From the NCBI RefSeq assembly GCF_954871325.1, contig NC_088777.1, forward strand, positions 9,153,366 to 9,217,365: a stretch of 64,000 bases of DNA, read 5' to 3'. Below, piece by piece: positions 25,935 to 36,090 of this stretch (its first letter is position 1; each line of letters begins with the position of its first letter). Source of the DNA: Gordionus sp. m RMFG-2023 (taxonomy: Eukaryota > Nematomorpha > Gordioida > Chordodea > Parachordodidae). Under the pieces are notes generated by a model, which was not told the DNA's origin, ran no database searches, and worked only from the letters and a program-made list of their open reading frames with translations. The position numbers and the translations under genes were made by a program.

Positions 25935-27783
25935 ATATATAATTATAATTTATATAATTTATATAATATGAATAATAAATAATAATTATTCACTATTAGA
26001 TAATATTATTTCTCCCCTGGATAAATCGCTTTCCCCCAAGATATTATTGTTGATATTATTTTTGATCTGACACGCTTGTAGAGTTCGGCCGAATTTGAGT
26101 GCTAATATAATTATTTTCAATTTAAAAATAAGTTATTAAATTTTTTTTTATTAAAACAAATAAATTGAATGAAGTTAGTTCCATAAATTGTAACTTTTGT
26201 CACAATTCTATCACGGAATTTTTTTTTATAAAAAGCAAGCATGGAGAGTAAAAGATCTATCATTAAAAATAGAAAGAAAGAAAGAAAGAAAGTAAAAAAG
26301 AAAGAAAGAAAAAAAAAAAGAATATTAATGTAGACCCCTGGAAAAATTAATGGCATTATATTTTTTTAAATTGATTATATTATATAATTGATACAATTTT
26401 TATTAAAAATTCTATTTAGGCGTGAAGTGTTTCCTATTCATTTATGGTGGGCCATAAGATTATTCGAAATTCTTCTATGAACATATTTAAATTAAAGGAT
26501 AAAAGAAGTGCAAAAATAAAATGTAATCGGAAATTACAAGGACTTTTTAAATTTCTCATAACATCAAGGAAATGCATAGTGATTTTGAAATAGCAAATGA
26601 TAAAATAGCTGCTGAATTCTCCTATACATTTGATTTTAAGTTTAGGTATAAATCTTTAAGATTCTTATAAAAAGTTATTAGTTCCGCTTAAAATATAATT
26701 GTTGAAGTTTTAAAATCATAAAATAATTGTTAAAATACACTAAAAAAAATGTTGAAGTTTTAAAATCATAAAATAATTGTTAAAATACACAAAAAAAAAT
26801 GTTGAAGTAAGCTATATTTAATAGTATTTTGGCATATATTTTATATGAATTACCTATAAAAAAATTACTCTCAATGTAAAAATTTACAGTAAACCCACTG
26901 TATTTCAGTAAATTTTAAAAGATACTTAGGGTAGCTGAGCAACTGTGAAACACCGCCAGGCTACCAATAAGTTTTAGTTTTTATTTAACTATGCGGTTCA
27001 TAAGGCTTTATACTAAGCTTGTGGACCACTTTATTGGTTAGTTTAAGCCTATGTCACAAAAATAAGGGTCAGTGTTTATATTAGACGAGGAAAAATAATA
27101 ATTATATTAGACACTAAATCCACTACATTCGGTAGGATCCAACAGATACTTAGAGCTGGTTAGAACAAATTAATTTTTTTAAAAATATTACTATTTCTAA
27201 TCATTATAAATTTTTTAAAATTGGAATTATGGTATTTTGTCCATTGTGTTCGGGTCTATGTCCTAGGACTAAAAAATAATAGAATCGTTATCAAGTGATG
27301 GTAACGATATAGTACATTTTTTTAATGTCTAAATTAAAAATTAATATTCAAAAAGATTACATTATCTAAAATTGATGATAATATTAGTTGAAATGTTCTT
27401 CCTGGTTCGATAAACTCATTAATTAAATAAAATAATAAGGGGAGACTACAATAATTTTTCAATGTATACATACTGATTAATACATGAAATCAAAAATTAA
27501 ATTTTATTCAAATATAAGAAGTAAAAAAAATATATATAATTGTTTGAATAAATAAGGCTGTTTTTTTTGCTTTGGAAATTGTATGGCCACTCTGTAGGAT
27601 TATTCAAATGAGTTAAGAGAATACGCGCGAAAATATGGGGATTAATTATTAAGAATATTTATAATTCGCCACCAGTTATTGCGATTTGGAATTATACAAG
27701 CTTGCCTAGCTGCTTTCTATTCAAAGTAATGGAAAACCGTTCTTTTTAAATTTTCTCTTAAAATAAAATTATCCAGTAATGTT
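25935..27783. repeat. AT-rich spacer with GAAA run and 50-bp tandem duplication
   Basis: A GAAA-type microsatellite lies at about 26271-26316. A 50-bp unit starting GTTGAAGTTTTAAAATCATA occurs at 26701 and 26751 with almost no differences, and a third partial start follows at about 26801. A CACAGTTG-like patch near 26930-26955 resembles the MITE at 10615. No gene is visible. Confidence 0.7.
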
Positions 27784-28142
27784 TATGTCGCCCCGTCCAG
27801 TTATATTTTCTGGTAAAATTGAGGATCCATTATAAATTTGAAAAATCCGATTTAACCAGAAATGTATTCCAACATATAGAGCCCTTACACCGTGTAAATT
27901 TCAGACAATTTTTGTCTAAAACTTAGGTGTATTTTAAAATTTATAACAAACTTTATATGATTTTTCATAGATATTAAAGAATATATAAAAGGCTACAATT
28001 ATCATAGGGTAGCTATTCTACACATGCTGGAATGCATTTCCGATCAAATCAGATTTTTTTTTAAAAATAGAAATCTCCTCTCTCTGTAAAATAAAATTCA
28101 GGTACTACGAATCACGATGGATTCCATATCCCAATACGACAT
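27784..28142. mobile_element. Second MITE of the ATGTCGTATTGG family
   Basis: The right end GATTCCATATCCCAATACGACAT matches the inverted end of the copy at 25639. The left end ATGTCGCCCCGTCCAG is diverged. The interior block ACCAGAAATGTATTCCA is shared with the other copies, and the second half contains its inverse (CTGGAATGCATTTCC). Partial relatives occur at 19240-19395 and 47995-48260. Confidence 0.6.
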
Positions 28143-28690
28143 AGTTATTTATTTGCTGTATAATGGAAACAAAAATGGCCAAATTATAAAGGTGTTGTCC
28201 AAAATTTGAAGAAAAAGAAAAAAAAGTTAGAAAATTATCGAGTTAAAAAAAAATAGAAAAAATGAAAATATTTGTAATAAATTATAAAAACATTTAAAAA
28301 ATATAAAATATTAAAGAAAACCTAGAAGGGGTTAGAGATAGTAAATTAAAGTCAGTTTAGGCAAGTGCATAGAACGACCTGATGGCCCAAAATTGTTAAA
28401 TTTAGTTTGTAAATCAATAAAAAATAAGTATATAATCCAAGGTCACACCTTTAATGACATACTTATTATTTAAAATAATTATTTATTTTAATCATTATTG
28501 ATTGAGAATAGGGTGAATTGAGAAGGCCCCCTCCCTGGCTTTATTTATATATGAATTAGGGAAGTGAAAACATCTTTATATACAAACACTAAAATAATAA
28601 ATTATTACAAAATTTGATCTATCTAGAAAAATAAAATATATAGGTTGTCAATTTTCAAATATTTAAAATAAATATATATATTTTATATAC

Positions 28691-30125
28691 CAGGGAGGTA
28701 AACCCGAACCCGGACCCTGTACCCTCCCGAACCCTCGTATTTTGGCTATACGCGTACCCGTTAAAAGTGGAGGGTTCAAGGGTTCAAGGTGTCATAAAAA
28801 AATTTTAAAATTATATTTTATTAACTTTTTTCCGTGGAATCATATATTTTATCTTCGCGTTTTTCTTTCAACTTTCTTCCTGGACTTCTATTTTATTTAA
28901 AGATTGATATCATAAATTATTTTCTAGTGTAGTTATTAGTATTTTATTATGTAAATTTATTAATAGATTTAAATATATATTGCATCAGATGTTCAGCCCA
29001 TACTCTACAATTGTCTCTTAATGATTACCTAAAAAATAATCACTTTAAAACTATCATTGATAAAGCAGGGGATGTTGCAAAATTTTTAAGAATTCCCACA
29101 TTGTAGGAATATTAAAATCAATGAAAGGTCAATGTCAATATTAGATTGCACAACACGTTGGTCCTCAATTTGTATGATGCTAGAACGACTATTAAGTTTG
29201 AAAGATTTCTGTAATGATTCTATTATAGAAGTGTATGAAGTCATTTTGTCGGAAGATGATTGGTGCCAAATAAAGGACCTTACTAGTGTATTAGTTCCTT
29301 TAAAAATAACAACATTAAGACAACAATTAGAACAATTATGTTTATCCGATTTTGGCATATATTAAATGCCGATTAGATTTAGAAAGATTTACTACCTTTT
29401 TTATACGAAATATTAGAAAGCATGAAAATTCGAGAGCAACAATATTTGCAAAATAGTGTTGTATACGCTTCTATATATTTAGACCCTCGATATCAAGTTT
29501 TATTGAGTATTGAGCAAAAAATGGCTAAAGACCATCTTAAGGATTTAATGGCATACGCAAAACTCCATTATTTACAATTTGGAGGTTATAACAATAATAC
29601 CTACTGGTTGCAGTGATAATAATGATAATGATAGCAACATTGTTGATCTTGAAATTTTACTTTTAGATAGAGAAAGAAAAATCAAATTATCATCAGATAG
29701 AAAGGAGGATCAAAAAATGCCTATTACATCTTTAATAGAAAAGTTCTCAGAAGTTAAGATAATAAATAAGGATTCTGGGAAGAAAATTCTTCAATATATC
29801 CAGATTTATATATCTTGTCTAGAATCGCCATGGCTGTACCGGCCACACAAATACAATAATTTATGTTTGATAAAGATAACTATATATTTTAGGTAAGCGC
29901 AGAACTTTGATTTTCATCTTTGAAATATATATTGTCTAATTTACGTGGAAATCTCAAGGATGATATTTTACAAGATATTATGTGCAATTGAATAAAACAT
30001 TTAAAATATAAATTATTTCATTTTAAATTTTATTTGTAAGTATATATATTGAAGTATAATAATAAATGAATGAAAAAAATCTTATTTTGAGTCATATTTT
30101 TTATGTTCCCTGAACCCGGACCCTG
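28691..30125 (+). mobile_element. Truncated hAT transposon, C-terminal half of transposase
   Basis: GC-rich ends CAGGGAGGTAAACCCGAACC and CCCTGAACCCGGACCCTG bound the element; no matching 8-bp flanks were found. On + the remaining transposase begins at about 28985 with RCSAHTLQLSLNDYL (the hAT C-x2-H motif intact). It continues with DCTTRWSS (29150), ASIYLDPRYQVLLS (29470) and, near 29795, YPDLYILSRIAMAVPATQ from the C-terminal dimerisation domain. Stops and frame changes interrupt it. The BED finger and first catalytic Asp are absent, so the 5' half was deleted. It is related to the element at 58537-61414. Confidence 0.85.
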
Positions 30126-30220
30126 ATTTGTCCACATATATTTTATTAGAAGTTATCTGACAGCAATATATTTTAAAAAAAATATATATATGATTGTTTT
30201 AACCTCAATATTGGCCACAC

Positions 30221-30443
30221 TAGTGTTGTTAATCGGCTCAATTTGAGCTGATTTTTAAAAACGACTAACTCAATATTTTATCCAGAAAAATATTATGCAA
30301 GCTTAAAGATTTTGCTCATAGATGGCACATAGGATTGAACATCTATTGGCAAGATCTCGATACTTAGGCAATATTTTCCTGGCTATAATGTTGAGTTAGC
30401 CGTTTTTAAAAATCGGCTCAAATCGAGCCGTTTAACAACACTA
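30221..30443. mobile_element. TAGTGTTG-family MITE, best copy (223 bp, perfect TSD)
   Basis: The element starts TAGTGTTGTTAATCGGCTCA and ends CGAGCCGTTTAACAACACTA. It is flanked by the perfect 8-bp repeat GGCCACAC (30213-30220 and 30444-30451), which assigns the whole family to hAT. Arms of about 60 bp are reverse-complementary (GATTTTTAAAAACG blocks, then ACTCAATATTTTA). The core AGATTTTGCTCATAGATGG is shared with the other copies. Confidence 0.95.
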
Positions 30444-30451
30444 GGCCACAC

Positions 30452-31955
30452 GTAGCATATGAATTTAAAAAATAATTTATTATTAAGACCCTAGGGATCG
30501 GGTTAAATGTAAACACCGCTTGAATGTTAGAGTGACCTACTGGCGACTTTCTACGTCTTATCGTTTTAATATTAGATATTTATTATTAGATGTTGTAGAA
30601 AAAATTTTTTATCAACTTAGAAATTGAAGTATAAAGTATAATGGCATATTTAGAAACGAATGTTCGATTTCATCTCTCTCTCTTATTCATCATAATTTTA
30701 TAAGAGAAAATTAAAAATAATCAAAAATATAAAAATATAGACGGTTAGATGATAAAAGATGGCTCCACTATTTTAATAAATAAACTAATTTCCACCTTAA
30801 AATTTCTTTTCCATAATATTATATAATTCGGTCATACATATATTCCAAGATATAAAATTATTATACCTAAAGTCGTGTCAATGAGTAAACAATTCATCAT
30901 GAAGAAGTATATTATAACTAATTCCAACAGTTTGGTAATCATGAAAAGTTTTGAGATTAGACCTGAATAGCGAATTCATGCATGCATTTAAATTTACATT
31001 TTTGTAAAAGTATCTTATGGAATATTGATTAAAAAAAATTTTTTTTTAAAAAAAAAGAAGTTAAATATAAGATAAAGGAAATTGGGAGATAAAATTATTT
31101 TAGATGATTTATTTTTTGTATTTTATGTCAATAAATAAATATATTTCAAGGTTTTTCAGGCTGAACACAAAAAGCTGAATATGACCTTTTGAATAATATT
31201 TTGTTGACATTTTAACTTTAAAAAAAATAAACTTTTAATATGATTATTATTCATCAGTGGAATCTACTTAACAAATTAAGGATTTGAGCAAACATTTCCC
31301 ATCCTCCTTTCATCCATCCAAATGAGATAAAAATATTTGACGATAATTTCTTTAAATAAATGAAAACCATCGGTTGGCAGAGATTTCAGACCTTAAAATA
31401 AGTAGCAAACTTGAAATGATGGAAGCTGAGGAACTCTGTCATTCTTTTCTAACCACTTCTCCCAATATAACCCTCACCCTCCCCATCTCTATGCCCACCT
31501 CCCCCATTTCCTCTATAGTCTTTTATTAGCCATGCCATCACTTTCTTTCCATATAAAATGAATAAATAAATAATAATGAAAGAAATCTGAATAAAGAAAT
31601 ATACGATTAAAATGGTAAAAGAAAAAATGCAAAAAGAAAAGAGAAAGGAGGAAAAAAAAATATATAAACGTAAATGGCAAAAACAATTTTAATTCTTTCT
31701 TAGATATAATATTAATAATCACGTTTAATTTGTTTGACTATTAGCAGAATAAAAAAGAGCCTTTGATCGGGTCAATAAAAAGGTTTGATTAAAACGACAA
31801 TATTAAAACGAATTTAATTCTTTTTTTTAAAAATCAAAAATGTTTATATATTTTTGTTTTTTTAAATCTTTAAATATTTTTAAAGTGATGAGAATTTTAT
31901 AGTTTGTTGTATTTTATTTCGAGAAAAAGTGTTTGATAAAAACTTACAATTATAA
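30452..31955. other. AT-rich spacer, nothing recognised
   Basis: A pyrimidine-rich patch at 31435-31520 (CACCCTCCCCATCTC) stands out in composition but has no coding or structural signal I can name. No gene seen. Confidence 0.55.
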
Positions 31956-32550
31956 CAAAGCGTTGCTAAACTTCTCAATTTATCCTATTTTAAGTTAAGA
32001 ATTTCGCCAAAATAATATTGGGCAAGCCTCGGAATGTTGTTAACAGATTTCTAAACCTTTCTTCCATCTATGAGCAAAATCTTCAGGCTGGCATATTATT
32101 CATTGGCTAAAATATTGGGCTAGGCGTTTTAAAATTTAGAAATAAGCATATATTTTATTTGAATATTTCATATATTACATTTTAATATAGAAAGTCTCAA
32201 CAAGAAGAAACACATAAAAATAGGTTTTTTAATTAATATTATATTATTTGCCATACTAAATTTATAACCCAATTTCAAAAAAAAAAAAAATTCTCTATTT
32301 GACACTTCCTTTCGCCATAAAGAACCAATATTCCTACATGCTCTCTCTGAACTAAAAAATTATTTGATTATTCAAGGTTGTTTTAGTCAAAATAATATTA
32401 TCTAGGCCTCGATTAGCAAATAGAGGTCTAAACCTTTTTACTATCTATGAGCAAAATCTCCAGGCTTATATAATATTATTTTGGATAAACTCTTAATCTG
32501 GTCATTTTTAAAAATCTACCCGAATATAGGGCTTTTTAACAACCCTAGTT
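31955..32550. mobile_element. Two decayed TAGTGTTG-family MITEs
   Basis: Copy one spans about 31955-32145 and contains CATCTATGAGCAAAATCTTCAGGCTGG, the family core in reverse orientation. Copy two spans about 32350-32547 and contains CTATCTATGAGCAAAATCTC then CAGGCTTATATAATATT, ending TTTTTAACAACCCTAG. They sit immediately downstream of the JMJD6 stop, on the 3' side of that gene. Terminal repeats are eroded and target duplications are not visible. Confidence 0.65.
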
Positions 32551-32643
32551 ATTACTGATTTGTAATTATATAGAACGGAATATTATTTTATTTTTTTTAC
32601 AAAGTTAATTAAATTTAGATCATAATCTATCAACTTTTTATGC

Positions 32644-32649
32644 TTTATT
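32644..32649 (-). terminator. JMJD6 polyadenylation hexamer AATAAA
   Basis: Reading on -, an AATAAA starts 6 bases after the TGA stop of the JMJD6 gene (stop at 32655-32657). If used, the 3' UTR would be only about 20-30 nt. This is a motif match and position argument only. Confidence 0.5.
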
Positions 32650-32654
32650 ATCAA

Positions 32655-35600
32655 TCATATTTTACAATATTTTTTATATAATGTTGAGGATAATCTTAAT
32701 TCAGGCGAAAATTGCGCACCCAGACCATTGAGGGCTTCAATTACCATTTTTTCTAACTTTTCATCTGTTGGGTCGTTTTTTAAACTATTTTCGCTCCTTG
32801 AATCAGTATATTTGAGTTTATCGATAATATTTTGGTAAAGCGTGTAGCTAGTGACACCATCTGTTTCCTTATTTATATCTTTAATATCATTCGCTTCGTC
32901 TTCACTCGCTTCACTGCTAATATCACTATTACCAACCTCACCTCCATAGGAGTGAGATTTAAATAATTGCAGTTCTACGAATGGATCGATGATTTTGATA
33001 ACGGCAGCTATCTCCGGCCTGTGTTTGACCAGTCCTTCAAACCAAGATTCAGCGAGCTTAGGTCTTTGGGAAGTAGTCATTTTCCAAGCCGCTGGCAAAT
33101 TAGCCAAGCTTACAAAATTTTGTGTTACGCATATGGTGTAATCGATGTTTAACACTACATGCCACCATCCGGCCGGCACGAATATGGTTTCTCCCGGTTT
33201 TTGCAAAATTACCATCGGTTTATTTTTACCTGAGGTGATCTCCCTCATTCGATTAACAATCTTGGGTGGATTGTAAATTATTTTTTTATCGTCAGCTAAT
33301 AATTTTGGTTTACTCATCAAGTTCTCACGTTTATAAGCGTCGAAAATGAATGCGTAGACTCTCTCAAACCAGTGAATACCTTCTTCTCTGATACCCTCCC
33401 ATTGTTTAGTGTCCAAATAACTATCCGTTTCCGATAAGCTAAGGTAACTTGAACTTGACGAAGTCGATATGGAATAGAAGAAAAAGGGTTCTTTTTCTTC
33501 AGCCAAAGAGTGGGCATTATCAGAGTCTATTGAAGATTCACTAGATTGGGAGCTAGATAAAGTATCATACTTCGGGGGAGGAGTTGATTTAATTCCTTGT
33601 CTTAATCTAAAATATTGGTCATAAACTACGTTGTGATTTATGTGTTGCGTAGGATAATCGTTGGGGAACAATACCCACCTATCAATTATACACAAACACT
33701 CGATATAAATAAAACTAAAATCAGTGGCGTAACAACAATGCAACGAGTTAGCAGGCAAATATTTTCTACGAAGTCTTCAAAGCCTGAGCCCCTTTGCGGC
33801 ACATTCCTTATTATCTTGGTTGTTACCCCACTGATTAAAATCAACAATTTATAAAAAATATATCTGTGATATTGTTTAACTCTATCAATGATATTATTAT
33901 TAAAATATAAAAATTCAATTAAAAGTTCAATTTTTCATATCTTAATATCAAATATTTCTAACATAAAAATTATATTATCAACAAAGAAAACCATTTTCTT
34001 CCTTTAACCAGAGCATTCCAAGCAGATGTCCCTAGTGGATCAATATGTATACCAGTTCCTGATCTGGGTGGGCCCATAACAAACCACTTATAAGGAGGTC
34101 TTTTAGACCGCGAGGAATAACTAAATAAATCTTCATTGAAAATACTCGGGACTTTATAATGATTCATTAAACATGCTCTTTTATCTCTCTTTGTTATTTT
34201 CTTTGACTTTTTCTTTAGGTTACTACGGTGTTTTGGAACATTTATAAAAAGTATATAAGTCCTTTAATAATATAATAATTTATAGTTTTAATTTAGATGT
34301 ATTAATTTTAAAGTATGTATGCAATAAAATAAAATTTTAGAACTATACATACATAGGCGTAGCAGGGGGGGGGGGGTAAAGGGAAATCCCCCCTTCCTCC
34401 CCCTTTAGAAATATGTCACTTTTTGTGAATATCATTTAAAGATCTCCTGTTTCCCAAAAATGTTGCATATATATATCTTAAACAATAATTTGAAAGAAAG
34501 AATATAAAAGGTAATTTTTAAACTAAAACTAATGACTAAACTTAAATTTTTTGGAAAATCATTCATATATAAAAAAGACAGCTTATTTTTTGAAACCATC
34601 TCTTGCTAGTAAATAAGAAATTATATTTATAAATTGATTTTACTATATATTTTAATATTGATGTAAGTTTATAATGTAATATATTATGAATTTATTTATT
34701 CGCTAATTATATATGTTTTATAATTATTTTATATGTATAATATAAGATAATAGCTGGTTAATGTTTAGGTACCTAACATTTATGGAAATATTATTATCAC
34801 ACTTTTGAATATATTTTTTGGTTAATGATAGCCACTACTTTAAGGTATTAACTATCAATTTTTATTTTGTTTATTTTTCATTTGGATAGACACTACCAAA
34901 TTTATTTATAATATATATTTGAAAAATAGTCATTTTTGGACTGTGGCCTAGTCGGCAAGAACGTCCCTTAGGAGGCCGAACTCGACCACGTGATTCAGTT
35001 ATAATATATCTTAAATAATATGGGTTTTATTACATTTTAATAAATTTTGGTTGGTATTTAGCAAATTTGGTTGGTATTAGAAAAATGCTATACGTTGACT
35101 TGTGACTATCATTAATCATATTTTTTTCCGTGATTGAATTTTTACTAAGGTTATTTATTGTGAATAAAACGAAAGAATCTATATAACAATTTAATAATTT
35201 GGTAACCAATTTCATAAATTTAGGTAATGATAATAAGTTGTTTTTAATAAAATGAACTCCTATACTATAAAAATTATATATAGACTAAGATTACTAAGCT
35301 TAAGGCTGGGGCAAAAGCGGACCTAAGACCTGCCAAAAGGGGGCCTGGGGCGAAGCCCTCCCCATAAATTTATCAATCCCCCCCCCCCCCCTTCCTTGCA
35401 AAATCTTGGTTACGCCTATGTATATATATATATTAAAATTTAGCTAGTTTTTAAAAAAATTGTTAATTTTTTTTCACCTTTTTTGTCGATAATTAACGTC
35501 TCCACCTTCATTTAGGTCCTCTTCAGATTCTCCATAATCTGAGTCGAATACATAAAGGGGGCTATCATCCTCATTAGATAAAGCGTATCGAACATAGTTA

Positions 35601-36090
35601 TTAAGTGATATTTTTACAGATTTGCCATGAATATCATCTCCTACCCTAAACTTATTCATACCCAATTTTTTAGATAATCTATCCCAATTCCATTTATCAC
35701 TGGCATCCCAATCCTTTTGCAATCCTGTTATGACACATGGAATATTTGGTTTGTCGTAAAGTAGAGAAAAGTCGTCGGCACTTAAGTGTTCTCCGTCTAT
35801 CCTTGGCGTATTATCTTGTAAATATTTTAATCAAATATTTGTATTATTTAATAGTATGCAAAAAATATTAAAGGAATGATTATTTAAATCTATTGTTTCA
35901 ATAAAGGCTCACCATATAATACTTTCCTTTCTTTTTCGGGCACCAACAAATAATCCTGTAAAAACTTATTAAACCTCGAGGCGCAATTTATTCTTTTCCA
36001 ATCAGTGGTCTTCCAATCGGGCCTAATTTTTTTCTTGACACGTTTTACTTCATCGATATATGATTTATTTGATTTTCCTTCCAGTTTTCC
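32655..36090 (-). CDS. JMJD6-type JmjC lysyl hydroxylase
   Basis: Exons on - read as 36090-35913, 35814-35478, 34222-33992 and 33678-32655, all phases agreeing. JMJD6 is a nuclear Fe(II)/2-oxoglutarate oxygenase that hydroxylates lysines of splicing factors such as U2AF65. Conserved blocks: [46 protein letters not shown] followed by [12 protein letters not shown] (iron ligands of the HxD motif), and [20 protein letters not shown] (distal iron His). Relative to human JMJD6 (403 aa) the protein is longer (about 590 aa): a Ser-rich insert of roughly 70 residues follows LFPNDYPTQ, a further roughly 30 residues precede [10 protein letters not shown], and the tail is acidic rather than poly-Ser. 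The true start codon was not found: the first exon is open upstream to 36090 without an ATG, so a short 5' exon is probably missing. AATAAA lies just after the stop. Confidence 0.9.
34352..35420. mobile_element. 1.07-kb TIR element in JMJD6 intron, with G12 and C14 tracts
   Basis: Ends CATAGGCGTAGCAGGGG and GGTTACGCCTATG are inverted repeats. Flanks TATACATA and TATATATA match at 7 of 8 positions, consistent with a hAT-type 8-bp duplication. A run of 12 G (34365-34376) near the left end and 14 C (35378-35391) near the right end are complementary. The ends resemble, but are not identical to, the CAGTGGCGTAGC MITE at 23068. It almost fills the JMJD6 intron 34223-35477. No convincing coding frame. 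Confidence 0.7.
34936..35003 (+). other. tRNA-like / SINE-like segment
   Basis: GGACTGTGGCCTAGTCGGCAA contains TGGCCTAGTCGG, a good match to the RNA polymerase III A-box of tRNAs. About 35 nt downstream GAACTCGACC is only a poor B-box. I could not fold it into a standard cloverleaf. It is GC-rich against an AT-rich background and sits inside the 1.07-kb element, so a tRNA-derived SINE remnant is more likely than a functional tRNA. Confidence 0.3.

Noticed and set aside
26117-26356. 79-codon frame on -, apparently membrane-like
   Set aside because: Phe/Leu richness comes from a GAAA/TTTC microsatellite and poly-T; not a membrane protein.
31513-31722. 69-codon hydrophobic frame on -
   Set aside because: Hydrophobicity is a by-product of poly-pyrimidine antisense sequence; no start context or homologue.
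33317-33854. Frames overlapping JMJD6 exon 4 in other frames and on +
   Set aside because: Shadows of the JMJD6 coding exon, which has the conserved protein.
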